A stretch of DNA of 10,015 bases from Pseudomonadota bacterium (GTDB taxonomy: Bacteria > Pseudomonadota > Alphaproteobacteria > Rhizobiales > Rhizobiaceae), in assembly GCA_023399635.1 (NCBI GenBank), contig JAEWOP010000242.1, positions 1-10,015 of the forward strand, read 5' to 3'. Made by a program: the position numbers and the translations under genes. Position 1 is the first letter of the stretch. Every line of letters starts with the position of its first letter. The notes under the pieces are model-generated. The model made no database searches. It saw nothing but the letters and a program-made list of their open reading frames with translations, and was not told the origin of the DNA. This document shows, one piece after another, positions 1-6,266 of this stretch.

Positions 1-266
1 ATCTTGCCTACTGCAAATCCGATGCCGAGGATGAAGGAATTCATTACCATGCGTGACCCGGTGACCTGGCCGGTGAACCCGCCTTCGCGGGTGAGCACCT
101 TTTCGTAGGTCTCTGCGAAGTTACCACCCCAGGTCAGCGACAGGCCGTTGCTGTGTATGTCGGCAGCCGTATGCGTCGAGGTCATGAAGGCGACCACGAC
201 CGGTACAATCAGGAAGAGCGAACCGAGGATGAGGACCAGGTGATCAGTAATCTTGTTTTTCTGCAT
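1..266 (-). CDS. ugpE: UgpE, sn-glycerol-3-phosphate ABC transporter permease (partial, N-terminal 88 residues)
   Basis: Inner-membrane permease subunit that pairs with UgpA to form the channel of the glycerol-3-phosphate / glycerophosphodiester importer. Reading from ATG at 266 gives a protein starting MQKNKITDHLVLILGSL, with a first membrane segment at about residues 9-28, then the motif STHTAADI, which is typical of UgpE just after the first helix. The segment NSFILGIGFAVGKI at the window edge begins the second helix. The gene is cut by the left edge, so the EAA loop is not visible. It begins 9 nt after the ugpA stop, and a GAGG ribosome-binding site on the minus strand (277-274) overlaps that stop, which suggests translational coupling. 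Identity rests on the N-terminus and on operon position; another MalG-type sugar permease is the alternative but is unlikely beside UgpB. Confidence 0.88.
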   Translation of the reverse strand, partial: MQKNKITDHLVLILGSLFLIVPVVVAFMTSTHTAADIHSNGLSLTWGGNFAETYEKVLTREGGFTGQVTGSRMVMNSFILGIGFAVGK

Positions 267-275
267 GGTCGGGCC

Positions 276-1235
276 TCAGGTGTAATGGATGCGCCGCTCG
301 ATGAAGCGGAACTGGAGGATCGTCAGCGCGAAGACGACCAGCATCAGGATGACAGACTGGGCCGAGGAACTGCCGAGGTCGTTGCCGCGGAAGCCGTCCT
401 CGTAGACCTTGTAGACGAGCGTGATGGGGTTGTTGGCAGCCTTGTCCTTCACCATCACGTCGATGATGCCGAAGGTGTCGAACAGCGCGTAGGTGACGTT
501 GATGATCAGCAGAAAGAAAGTGGTTGGCGCCAGCAACGGCAGCGTCACCGTCCAGAAGCGGCGAAAGCCGGATTTGCAGTCGATGGCTGCCGCCTCACGG
601 ACCGAGACTGGAACACTTTGAAGGCCCGACAGGAAGAAGATGAAGTTGTAGGGGACCTGCTTCCAGACGGCGACGACGATCATGGCGAAGGCTGTGTCGA
701 AATAGCTGAGGCCAACGCGCATGTCCCAGCCGAACCAGCTCGCAACCTCGACGAACGGACCGATATGCTGATCGAAAAACATCATGCCGATCAGCGCCGC
801 CACGGGTGCCGCGATCGCATAAACGGAGATCAGCATGGTCTTGTAGGCGGAGGAGCCGCGGATCACCGCATCGGCCTTCACCGCCAGCAGGAGGCCGATG
901 GATAGCGAGAACAATGTCACGAGGGCCGTGAAAACCACTGTAAACAGCGCGATCTCACGGTATTGCGCGCTCGTCAGCACGTCCGTGTAGTTGCTCATGC
1001 CCACGAAGGTGGAGCCGAAGCCGAACGGATCCCCAATGTAGAAGGACGAGCTGACGGCCTGCGCGGACGGCCAGTAGAAGAAGACGAAGATCACCACGAG
1101 TTGCGGCGCAAGAAATAGATAGGGAAGCAGCGGCGAGGTGAACTGGACACGCTTTGCACCCTCGATCGCGACCTTTAGGCGAGGCTTGCGGGCGAGCCGG
1201 GGCAGAAAATAGGGTGATGGGGCGACGTGGGCCAA
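276..1235 (-). CDS. ugpA: UgpA, sn-glycerol-3-phosphate ABC transporter permease
   Basis: Inner-membrane permease of the Ugp importer, MalF-like binding-protein-dependent transport family. With the start chosen here it has 319 residues. Membrane segments are visible at about 36-55, 95-120, 133-153, 180-205, 237-255 and 290-310. The cytoplasmic EAA loop is at about 214-237: EAAAIDCKSG followed by LPLLAP, the site that contacts the ATPase. The open frame runs upstream into ugpB, but that part is a shadow. No ATG or GTG lies in frame near the conserved beginning KRVQFTSPLLPY; the best start is TTG at 1235, preceded by AAGGAG at 1250-1245 on the minus strand with 9 nt spacing. This adds about 25 residues to the usual length near 293. 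The canonical glycine of the EAA loop is replaced by cysteine. It is co-transcribed with ugpB (74 nt gap holding a hairpin) and ugpE. Confidence 0.93.
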   Translation of the reverse strand: MAHVAPSPYFLPRLARKPRLKVAIEGAKRVQFTSPLLPYLFLAPQLVVIFVFFYWPSAQAVSSSFYIGDPFGFGSTFVGMSNYTDVLTSAQYREIALFTVVFTALVTLFSLSIGLLLAVKADAVIRGSSAYKTMLISVYAIAAPVAALIGMMFFDQHIGPFVEVASWFGWDMRVGLSYFDTAFAMIVVAVWKQVPYNFIFFLSGLQSVPVSVREAAAIDCKSGFRRFWTVTLPLLAPTTFFLLIINVTYALFDTFGIIDVMVKDKAANNPITLVYKVYEDGFRGNDLGSSSAQSVILMLVVFALTILQFRFIERRIHYT

Positions 1236-1257
1236 GGGAAAATGCTCCTTGCGAGAA

Positions 1258-1289
1258 GCCAGGCCGCTCTTGTGCGGAAGCGGCCTGGC
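1258..1289 (-). promoter_or_regulatory. Intercistronic hairpin between ugpB and ugpA
   Basis: An 11-bp perfect inverted repeat (arms 1258-1268 and 1279-1289, GCCAGGCCGCT pairing with AGCGGCCTGGC) encloses a 10-nt loop. It starts 20 nt after the ugpB stop and ends 7 nt before the ugpA ribosome-binding site. On the transcribed (minus) strand it is followed by TTCTCGCAAGG, with no T run, so it is not a normal intrinsic terminator. Inference: it protects the ugpB 3' end or attenuates readthrough, giving more binding protein than permease, as known for other ABC operons such as malE-malF. Confidence 0.75.
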
Positions 1290-1309
1290 CTGGTGCAGGT
1301 TGAGCTGGA

Positions 1310-2608
1310 TCAGCCGGCGGTCTTGGAGAAGCGGGCGAGCAGTTCGTCGCCTTCCTTCTTGATGGTTTCCATCGCGTCCTTCACCGAGGTTTCGCCCGCG
1401 AAGATGCGGTTGTATTCGCGCTCCATGATGGTGCGGATCTGCGGATAGAAGCCGAGGCGATAGCCCTTGTTCCATTCGCCGCTCGGAAGCTGCAGTTGCT
1501 GGATGCCGACTTCGGCGGCAGGTTTCTCGTTGTAGAAACCTTCAGACCCTGCAAGCTCATAGGCTGCCTTGGTGATGGCAACATATCCCGTTGCCTGATG
1601 GTAGAACTTCTGGATTTCAGGCGAAGTCAGGAAGTGGAAGAAGGAGGCTGTGCACTTGTTTTCGGCTTCTGACTTGCCGGACATGGCAAACAGTGCCGCG
1701 CCACCGATGAAGGTGTGGACGCCTTCCGGGTTGACCGACTTCCAGTAAGGCAGGAAGGTTGCCGAGAACGGCATCTGAGCCGTCTTCTGCAGGCCGCCGA
1801 AGGAGCCGGACGAGCCGATCCAGAGGGCAACCTTGTTCTCTTCGAAGGGCTTCTGGTTGTCGTTCCAACCGGCGCCGTAGTAGCCGAAATAGCCGTCGTC
1901 GTGCCAATCCTTCAGCTTCTCGTACATCATAACGTGGTTCGGATCGGTCACGTTGATCGTGGTGTCGAGGACGCTGTCATAGCCATTGTTGTTCGAAGCG
2001 AATTGCAGATTGTGGCGCGAGAAAAAGTTCTCGGTGAACTCCCAGGTCAGCTGCGACTGGACGAGCGCGATGTAGCCGGCCTCCTTGAGCTTGGGAGCAA
2101 TCTGCTCAAACTCTTCCCAGGTCTTCGGAGCCTCGACGCCAGCCTTCTTGAGGGCTTCGTCGTTGATGTACATGATCGGTGCCGAGGAGTTGAACGGCAT
2201 GCCGACGAACTTGCCGTCGGAGTCGGCGTAGAAATAGCGGACGCCTTCGATGAAGTCGTCGCGGTTGAAGTCGAAACCTGCATCCTTGATGAGGTCTTCG
2301 GCAGCAACGGTTGCACCTTTGGCGTTGATGATCGTGGCCGCACCTGCGTCAAAGACCTGCAGGATGTTCGGCTGCTCACCTGAACGGAAGGCGGCTATGC
2401 CGGATGCGAGCGCCTCCTCATAGGTGCCCTTGGAAACGGGCGTCAGCGCACATTCGCTCTGCGATTCATTGAATTTCTGGGAGATCTCGTTGATGACTTC
2501 GCCGTTGCGGCCACCCATGCCGTGCCACCACGTAATGTTGGTGGCAGCCAGCGACGACGTGGCAGAGAACGTGACCGCCAGAGCGGCCATGGAAAATTTC
2601 TTGATCAT
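1310..2608 (-). CDS. ugpB: UgpB, periplasmic sn-glycerol-3-phosphate-binding protein
   Basis: Periplasmic receptor that captures sn-glycerol-3-phosphate (and, in known members, glycerophosphodiesters) and delivers it to UgpAE; the imported compound mainly serves as a phosphate source. The product has 432 residues, close to the 438 of E. coli UgpB. ATG at 2608 gives a Sec signal peptide (MIKKFSMAAL start, hydrophobic core, SLA cleavage site near residue 21), followed by ITWWHGMGG at about 25-33, matching the start of mature UgpB proteins. Family 1 solute-binding features follow: the GYFGYYGAGWNDNQ region, VALWIGSSGSFGGL, and FIGGAALFAMSGKS in the second lobe. GGGAAGGA at 2624-2617 lies 8 nt before the start. 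An upstream in-frame start at 2674 would put residues before the signal peptide and lie in the promoter, so I reject it. It is the first gene of the operon, behind Pho-box-like repeats. Confidence 0.95.
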   Translation of the reverse strand: MIKKFSMAALAVTFSATSSLAATNITWWHGMGGRNGEVINEISQKFNESQSECALTPVSKGTYEEALASGIAAFRSGEQPNILQVFDAGAATIINAKGATVAAEDLIKDAGFDFNRDDFIEGVRYFYADSDGKFVGMPFNSSAPIMYINDEALKKAGVEAPKTWEEFEQIAPKLKEAGYIALVQSQLTWEFTENFFSRHNLQFASNNNGYDSVLDTTINVTDPNHVMMYEKLKDWHDDGYFGYYGAGWNDNQKPFEENKVALWIGSSGSFGGLQKTAQMPFSATFLPYWKSVNPEGVHTFIGGAALFAMSGKSEAENKCTASFFHFLTSPEIQKFYHQATGYVAITKAAYELAGSEGFYNEKPAAEVGIQQLQLPSGEWNKGYRLGFYPQIRTIMEREYNRIFAGETSVKDAMETIKKEGDELLARFSKTAG

Positions 2609-2645
2609 GACTTGTGTCCTTCCCACCGGTTGATCGGTGAGCAAG

Positions 2646-2701
2646 CCAATAGGCAGGACACGTGACACGACCATAACGGTTCCATGTCAGAACTGTTACA
2701 A
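2646..2701 (-). promoter_or_regulatory. ugpB promoter with four Pho-box units (PhoB control)
   Basis: Reading the minus strand, four 7-mers spaced by exactly 4 nt occur: TTGTAAC (2701-2695), CTGACAT (2690-2684), CCGTTAT (2679-2673) and GTGTCAC (2668-2662). Against the known Pho-box unit CTGTCAT (with A or C at position 5 and C or T at position 7), the second matches 6 of 7, and the first and fourth match 6 of 7 with those alternatives. Ten nt beyond the last unit is TATTGG (2651-2646), a -10-like hexamer; as I recall, E. coli pstS has the same 10-nt gap. The -35 role would be taken by PhoB. Predicted transcript start is near 2640, giving a leader of about 30 nt. Phosphate regulation of ugp operons is established in enterics and rhizobia; the site itself is my reading. 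Confidence 0.72.
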
Positions 2702-2734
2702 CAGAGGAGAGAGTTCTAAGTGCGGGACCTGCCT

Positions 2735-3106
2735 TCAGAAGGCGTCCGGATAGTGCCGCGGCAGACGACAGGGAAGCACCGCCACCACGTCATAGCGTTG
2801 CGACAGGCGAGCCGCGTCAGGACGCTTGGAAAGCCATACATCGCTTGCCGCACGGATTCGTCGCTGGGCTGTTGCGCTGACGGCATCAACCGCTTCTCTT
2901 TCGCCCACGCGGGCTTTGACCTCGACGAAAATCGCGAGGTCACCCTTGCGTGCAATAATATCGATCTCTCCGGCCTTGGTGCGAAAACGGATTGCGATGA
3001 TCCTGTAGCCCTTTACGAGCAGAAATGCTGCGGCAAGATATTCCGCAAAGCGGCCGCGCCTTTGCGCCCGACGACGTCTCAGGCCGCTAGGATCGTTCGC
3101 CACCAT
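2735..3106 (-). CDS. yraN: YraN, UPF0102 family protein (PD-(D/E)xK nuclease fold)
   Basis: Small cytoplasmic protein of 123 residues, typical for the family (about 115-130). Its exact role is not settled; the fold is that of Holliday-junction-resolvase-like endonucleases, and a part in DNA processing is presumed. Visible features: a basic N-terminus (LRRRRAQRRGR), then AEYLAAAFLLVKGYRI, then the signature GEIDIIARKGDLAIFVEVKAR at residues 46-66, holding the putative metal-binding D49 and E62-x-K64. The start at 3106 overlaps the rsmI 3' end by 20 bp, with AAGGA (3116-3112) 5 nt upstream, so the two genes are translationally linked. In many alphaproteobacteria this pair is followed by gshB (from memory); here the ugp operon follows instead. 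Confidence 0.9.
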   Translation of the reverse strand: MVANDPSGLRRRRAQRRGRFAEYLAAAFLLVKGYRIIAIRFRTKAGEIDIIARKGDLAIFVEVKARVGEREAVDAVSATAQRRIRAASDVWLSKRPDAARLSQRYDVVAVLPCRLPRHYPDAF

Positions 3107-4004
3107 CCTCTTCCTTCAATGCGAGCAGCCGCTGGTAGAGGTCCTTCTTCGACAGCCCCGTCAAACGCGCGCCCTCAGCCGCTGCCTTGGAGGTCGGCAG
3201 GGTGGCGGCCAGTTCCTTCAGCAACACATCGACCTCCATGGCACCCGGCACGTCGTCGATATCCGGTGGCGCAACCAGCAGCACGATCTCGCCCTTCACC
3301 GCACGATCATCGTAATGCGCTGCCAGCTCCCCCAGGGAACCCCGGCGAAATTCCTCGAAAGTCTTCGTCAGTTCACGGCAAACAACCGCCGGCCGGGTTG
3401 TTCCGAACACATCGGCCGCAGCAGCCAGGCTGGCCCCAATGCGGTGAGGCGACTCAAAGAAGATCAGCGTCGCCGGTACGCGAGAAAGTTCGGCAAGGCG
3501 GTCGCGCTTGCCCTTGTCCTTGACAGGCAGGAAGCCGGCAAACAGGAAAGCATCGGAGGGCATGCCTGACCCGACCAGCGCGGCGAGCGGCGCAGACGCG
3601 CCGGGGATCGGCACCACCCTATGCCCCGCCTCGATCGCCATCTGACCGAGCCTGTAGCCCGGATCAGAAACAAGGGGCGTGCCCGCATCGGAAACCAACG
3701 CCACCGATTTTCCCTCTTCTAGCGCGGCCAAGAGCTTCGGCCCGGCTTCCGCGGCATTGTGCTCGTGGTAGGAGAAAGGTCGGTTGACGATACCAAAACG
3801 ATCCAACAACACACGCGTCACCCGCGTATCCTCACACGCAAGCACGTCTGCCCCGGCCAATGTCTCCAGCGCCCTCAGCGTGATATCACCGAGATTTCCG
3901 ATGGGTGTCGCGACGAGGTAAAGCGCGGGCTCCAGAGGACGTGCCGGGATCGCCATGTTGGCGATGCGGTAGGTGCGGGTGGAGATGGTCTGGTCGTCTT
4001 CCAA
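3087..4004 (-). CDS. rsmI: RsmI, 16S rRNA (cytidine-1402 2'-O)-methyltransferase
   Basis: Uses S-adenosylmethionine to methylate the ribose of C1402 in the decoding centre of 16S rRNA. The product has 305 residues against 286 in E. coli. Tetrapyrrole-methylase fold signatures are clear: LYLVATPIGNLGDITLRAL at about 28-46, ACEDTR at 56-61, VSDAGTPLVSDPG at 104-116, and FFESPHR in the middle. The reading frame opens with TTG at 4004 (beginning LEDDQTISTR), preceded by GAAGAG with 6 nt spacing. The first in-frame ATG (3956, residue 17) has no ribosome-binding site. The extra N-terminus resembles the extended start I recall in rhizobial homologues, so I keep TTG, with moderate confidence in the start only. 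The gene is divergent from dnaN and overlaps yraN downstream. Confidence 0.93.
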   Translation of the reverse strand: MEDDQTISTRTYRIANMAIPARPLEPALYLVATPIGNLGDITLRALETLAGADVLACEDTRVTRVLLDRFGIVNRPFSYHEHNAAEAGPKLLAALEEGKSVALVSDAGTPLVSDPGYRLGQMAIEAGHRVVPIPGASAPLAALVGSGMPSDAFLFAGFLPVKDKGKRDRLAELSRVPATLIFFESPHRIGASLAAAADVFGTTRPAVVCRELTKTFEEFRRGSLGELAAHYDDRAVKGEIVLLVAPPDIDDVPGAMEVDVLLKELAATLPTSKAAAEGARLTGLSKKDLYQRLLALKEEDGGERS

Positions 4005-4257
4005 AGCATGCTCTTCAAAAGGAGAGAAGTCTTAGTCCTCTTAGGGCACCCGAGGGTGGATCGGCAAGGATGTCGCCTTGCGCATCGCCTGTGGATCGCT
4101 GCAGCAACTGTGGGGATCGAAGGCGGCTCGGTCCCCAGGCTCTTGCTTTCTGGGTAAATCTTCTGCCATTTTGCGCGTCCACATCTTCCGGCCATTTCTG
4201 GCCGGCAACTGTATGGGCGTCGTTCCCGAAGACGTCCTATCGAAAGCGGTAGCGTCA
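4005..4257. promoter_or_regulatory. Divergent rsmI / dnaN intergenic region
   Basis: A 253-nt gap with both promoters expected inside. No convincing -35/-10 pair could be fixed. Three related motifs occur on the plus strand: GGTGGATCG (4055-4063), TGTGGATCG (4090-4098) and TGTGGGGATCG (4109-4119). The middle one agrees at 7 of 9 positions with the inverted DnaA box TGTGGATAA. A perfect 7-bp inverted repeat, CCGGCCA with TGGCCGG around a 4-nt loop (4188-4205), lies in the probable dnaN leader, 52 nt before the start codon. The dnaN reading frame stays open upstream to 4078, but that translation does not look like protein. Confidence 0.45.
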
Positions 4258-5376
4258 ATGCGTATTACTCTTGAGCGGTCCAACCTCCTGAAGTCGCTGA
4301 ATCACGTCCACCGTGTGGTGGAGCGTCGAAACACGATCCCGATCCTGTCGAACGTTCTGTTGCGCGCTTCGGGTGCGGATCTCGCGCTGAAGGCAACGGA
4401 CCTTGATCTTGAAATCACCGAGGCCGTCGCCGCCATGGTCGAACAGCCTGGTGCCACGACCGTGCCGGCGCATCTGCTTTATGAAATCGTCCGCAAGCTG
4501 CCGGACGGCTCGGAGGTGCTGCTTGCCACCAATCCGGATGGCGGCTCAATGACGGTACAGTCGGGCCGTTCCAAGTTCACGCTGCAATGCCTGCCAGAAG
4601 CCGACTTCCCGGATCTGACCGCTGGAAGCTTCTCGCATACGTTCAAACTGAAGGCGACCGATCTCAAGATGCTGATCGACCGCACCCAGTTCGCCATCTC
4701 GACGGAAGAAACCCGCTATTACCTGAACGGCATCTTCTTCCATACGATCGAATCCGGGGGCGATCTGAAGCTGCGGTCCGTGGCAACCGACGGCCACCGC
4801 CTCGCCCGCGCTGATGTCGATGCGCCTTCCGGCTCCGAAGGCATGCCTGGCATCATTATCCCCCGCAAGACGGTGGGCGAACTACAGAAGCTTGTCGATA
4901 ACCCGGAGGTCGTGGTCACGGTTGAGGTTTCGGACGCGAAGATCCGCCTGACGATCGGCGGCATCGTGATGACGTCGAAGCTGATCGACGGCACCTTCCC
5001 GGACTACCAGCGCGTCATTCCTGCCAACAACGACAAGGAAATGCGCGTTGACTGCCAGAGCTTCACGCGCGCCGTCGATCGGGTCTCGACGATCTCCTCT
5101 GAGCGCGGCCGCGCGGTCAAGCTGGCACTGACCGACGGGCAACTGACGCTGACGGTCAACAACCCCGACTCCGGCAGCGCGACGGAAGAAGTCGCCGTGG
5201 GTTACGACAACGATCCGCTGGAAATCGGCTTCAACGCCAAGTACCTCCTGGACATCACGGCTCAGCTTTCCGGGGAAGACGCAATCTTCATGCTGGCGGA
5301 CGCGGGATCGCCAACCCTTGTCCGGGATACGGCGGGTGATGACGCTCTTTACGTATTGATGCCGATGCGCGTCTAA
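4258..5376 (+). CDS. dnaN: DnaN, DNA polymerase III beta subunit (sliding clamp)
   Basis: Forms the ring-shaped dimer that encircles DNA and tethers DNA polymerase III and many repair proteins. The product has 372 residues, the normal length, made of three similar domains of about 120 residues each. Seen directly: the typical alphaproteobacterial start MRITLERSNLLKSLNHV, then RRNTIPILSNVLL at about 24-36, ATDLDLEI near 49-56, the middle-domain stretch FAISTEETRYYLNGI, ATDGHRLA, and the family-typical C-terminus YVLMPMRV. The start at 4258 is chosen on this conserved beginning; no strong Shine-Dalgarno precedes it, and in-frame upstream ATGs (4213, 4078) give an unconserved extension. It is not beside dnaA or recF. 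A strong terminator follows directly. Confidence 0.98.
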   Translation: MRITLERSNLLKSLNHVHRVVERRNTIPILSNVLLRASGADLALKATDLDLEITEAVAAMVEQPGATTVPAHLLYEIVRKLPDGSEVLLATNPDGGSMTVQSGRSKFTLQCLPEADFPDLTAGSFSHTFKLKATDLKMLIDRTQFAISTEETRYYLNGIFFHTIESGGDLKLRSVATDGHRLARADVDAPSGSEGMPGIIIPRKTVGELQKLVDNPEVVVTVEVSDAKIRLTIGGIVMTSKLIDGTFPDYQRVIPANNDKEMRVDCQSFTRAVDRVSTISSERGRAVKLALTDGQLTLTVNNPDSGSATEEVAVGYDNDPLEIGFNAKYLLDITAQLSGEDAIFMLADAGSPTLVRDTAGDDALYVLMPMRV

Positions 5377-5381
5377 CGATC

Positions 5382-5414
5382 AAAGCGGCAGGCACTCCTG
5401 CCGCTTTCTTTTTG
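5382..5414 (+). terminator. Intrinsic terminator of dnaN
   Basis: Perfect 11-bp inverted repeat, AAAGCGGCAGG (5382-5392) and CCTGCCGCTTT (5397-5407), with loop CACT, followed by CTTTTTG. It starts 5 nt after the dnaN stop. The GC-rich stem and T tract are the standard form of Rho-independent terminators, so dnaN and pmtA should be separate transcripts. Confidence 0.95.
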
Positions 5415-5440
5415 CTGTTTTCCGCGTGCGACATTTTTCC

Positions 5441-5469
5441 TTGTCTTTGCGCCATGCTCTCACCATAAC
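5441..5469 (+). promoter_or_regulatory. Possible sigma-70-type promoter of pmtA
   Basis: TTGTCT (5441-5446) and CATAAC (5464-5469) are separated by 17 nt. Each matches the housekeeping consensus at 4 of 6 positions, and the -35 is preceded by C, as in the rhizobial consensus CTTGAC. The pair lies between the dnaN terminator and pmtA, where a promoter is required. Predicted transcript start is near 5476, leaving a leader of about 20 nt that carries the ribosome-binding site. Confidence 0.42.
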
Positions 5470-5497
5470 TTGAGCAACCGGAGAGGAGAGAGATGTG

Positions 5498-6091
5498 ATG
5501 CACATGCGCCTGAAGGAACGGCTTGGCCGGAAGTTCGATGAAGAGATCCGCTTCTTCAAGGGCTGGATCGACGGGCCGAAAAGCGTTGGTGCGGTCTTGC
5601 CAACTTCCTCGGTGACCGCTCGGCGCATGGCGAGCGTGATTGAACCTTCATCCGGTCTTCCCGTGCTGGAGCTTGGCCCAGGAACGGGGATCATCACCAA
5701 AGCGATCATGAAGCGCGGCGTTGCCCCCGAGAACATCGTGTCCATCGAGTACTCGACCGACTTCTACCAGCACCTCACGCGAACTCTCCCTGCGGTCAAC
5801 TTCATCAATGGCGATGCATTCGACCTCGACCGGACGCTAGGCGATTGGAAGGGCCGTCAGTTCGACGCGGTCATCTCCGCCATCCCGATGCTGAGTTTTC
5901 CGATGGAGCGACGTATCGCACTGCTGGAAGACCTGCTTGATCGCATGCCGCCAGGACGCCCGGTGGTCCAGATCACCTATAGCCCAATTTCTCCCATCGA
6001 CGCGCGCCCGGAGCGCTTCCAAATCCGCCATCTTGATTTCGTCGTGCGCAACATCCCGCCGGCGCAGCTCTGGATCTACAGCCGGGGCTAG
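5498..6091 (+). CDS. pmtA: PmtA, phosphatidylethanolamine N-methyltransferase (rhizobial type)
   Basis: Transfers methyl groups from S-adenosylmethionine to phosphatidylethanolamine, giving phosphatidylcholine in three steps; it acts at the inner face of the cytoplasmic membrane. The product has 197 residues, the usual size for the Rhizobium/Agrobacterium type. Visible: an amphipathic basic N-terminus (RLKERLGRKFDEEIRFFKGW), LPTSS at about 34-38, SAM-binding motif I VLELGPGTG at 56-64, acidic E84 after strand 2, NGDAF at 104-108, SAIPML at 127-132, and a C-terminus NIPPAQLWIYSRG that I recall as conserved in PmtA. AGGAG (5484-5488) lies 9 nt before the ATG at 5498; a GTG at 5495 and an ATG at 5504 are also possible starts. 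A short start-stop (ATGTGA, 5493-5498) overlaps the chosen ATG. It stands alone after the dnaN terminator. Confidence 0.93.
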   Translation: MHMRLKERLGRKFDEEIRFFKGWIDGPKSVGAVLPTSSVTARRMASVIEPSSGLPVLELGPGTGIITKAIMKRGVAPENIVSIEYSTDFYQHLTRTLPAVNFINGDAFDLDRTLGDWKGRQFDAVISAIPMLSFPMERRIALLEDLLDRMPPGRPVVQITYSPISPIDARPERFQIRHLDFVVRNIPPAQLWIYSRG

Positions 6092-6266
6092 GCCGGCAAC
6101 ATTTGGCGTCTCTAACGGTTCCCGCTTCGGATGTGGCTATCGGCGGCCGGGGTATGGGACCAGGATCCAGACCAGGCACCCCACGGCAATCTCGTCGCCT
6201 TCTTTACTTGCAGACCGCGCCTTGTCATGCGACTGGACCTCGACGGAAGATTGAAGGGATTTGGAC

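Noticed and set aside
153..905. 250-codon open frame on the plus strand opposite ugpA and ugpE
   Set aside because: It is highly charged and Asp/Glu/Arg-rich, recognises no family, and lies antisense to clear permease genes; it is a shadow of GC-rich coding bias.
1236..1475. N-terminal extension of the ugpA frame into ugpB
   Set aside because: The translation overlaps the ugpB 3' end and the hairpin, is not membrane-protein-like, and a supported TTG start exists at 1235.
1715..2383. 222-codon open frame on the plus strand opposite ugpB
   Set aside because: UgpB is unambiguous on the other strand; this frame has no ribosome-binding site or family features.
2731..2743. Short hairpin GCCTT-CAG-AAGGC at the yraN stop as a terminator
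   Set aside because: The stem is only 5 bp, overlaps the stop codon and is followed by no T run in either direction.
2720..3523. 267-codon open frame on the plus strand opposite yraN and rsmI
   Set aside because: Pro/Arg/Ser-rich sequence without family features, antisense to two well-recognised genes.
4078..4257. 60-codon in-frame extension upstream of dnaN
   Set aside because: The clamp family begins at MRITLERS; the extension is not protein-like, has no ribosome-binding site and would cover the promoter region.
6092..6266. pmtA-pyrF gap searched for a small gene, terminator or clear promoter
   Set aside because: Only a weak GCCGG/CCGGC pairing at the pmtA stop and short repeats (GACCAGG twice) are present; nothing strong enough to annotate.
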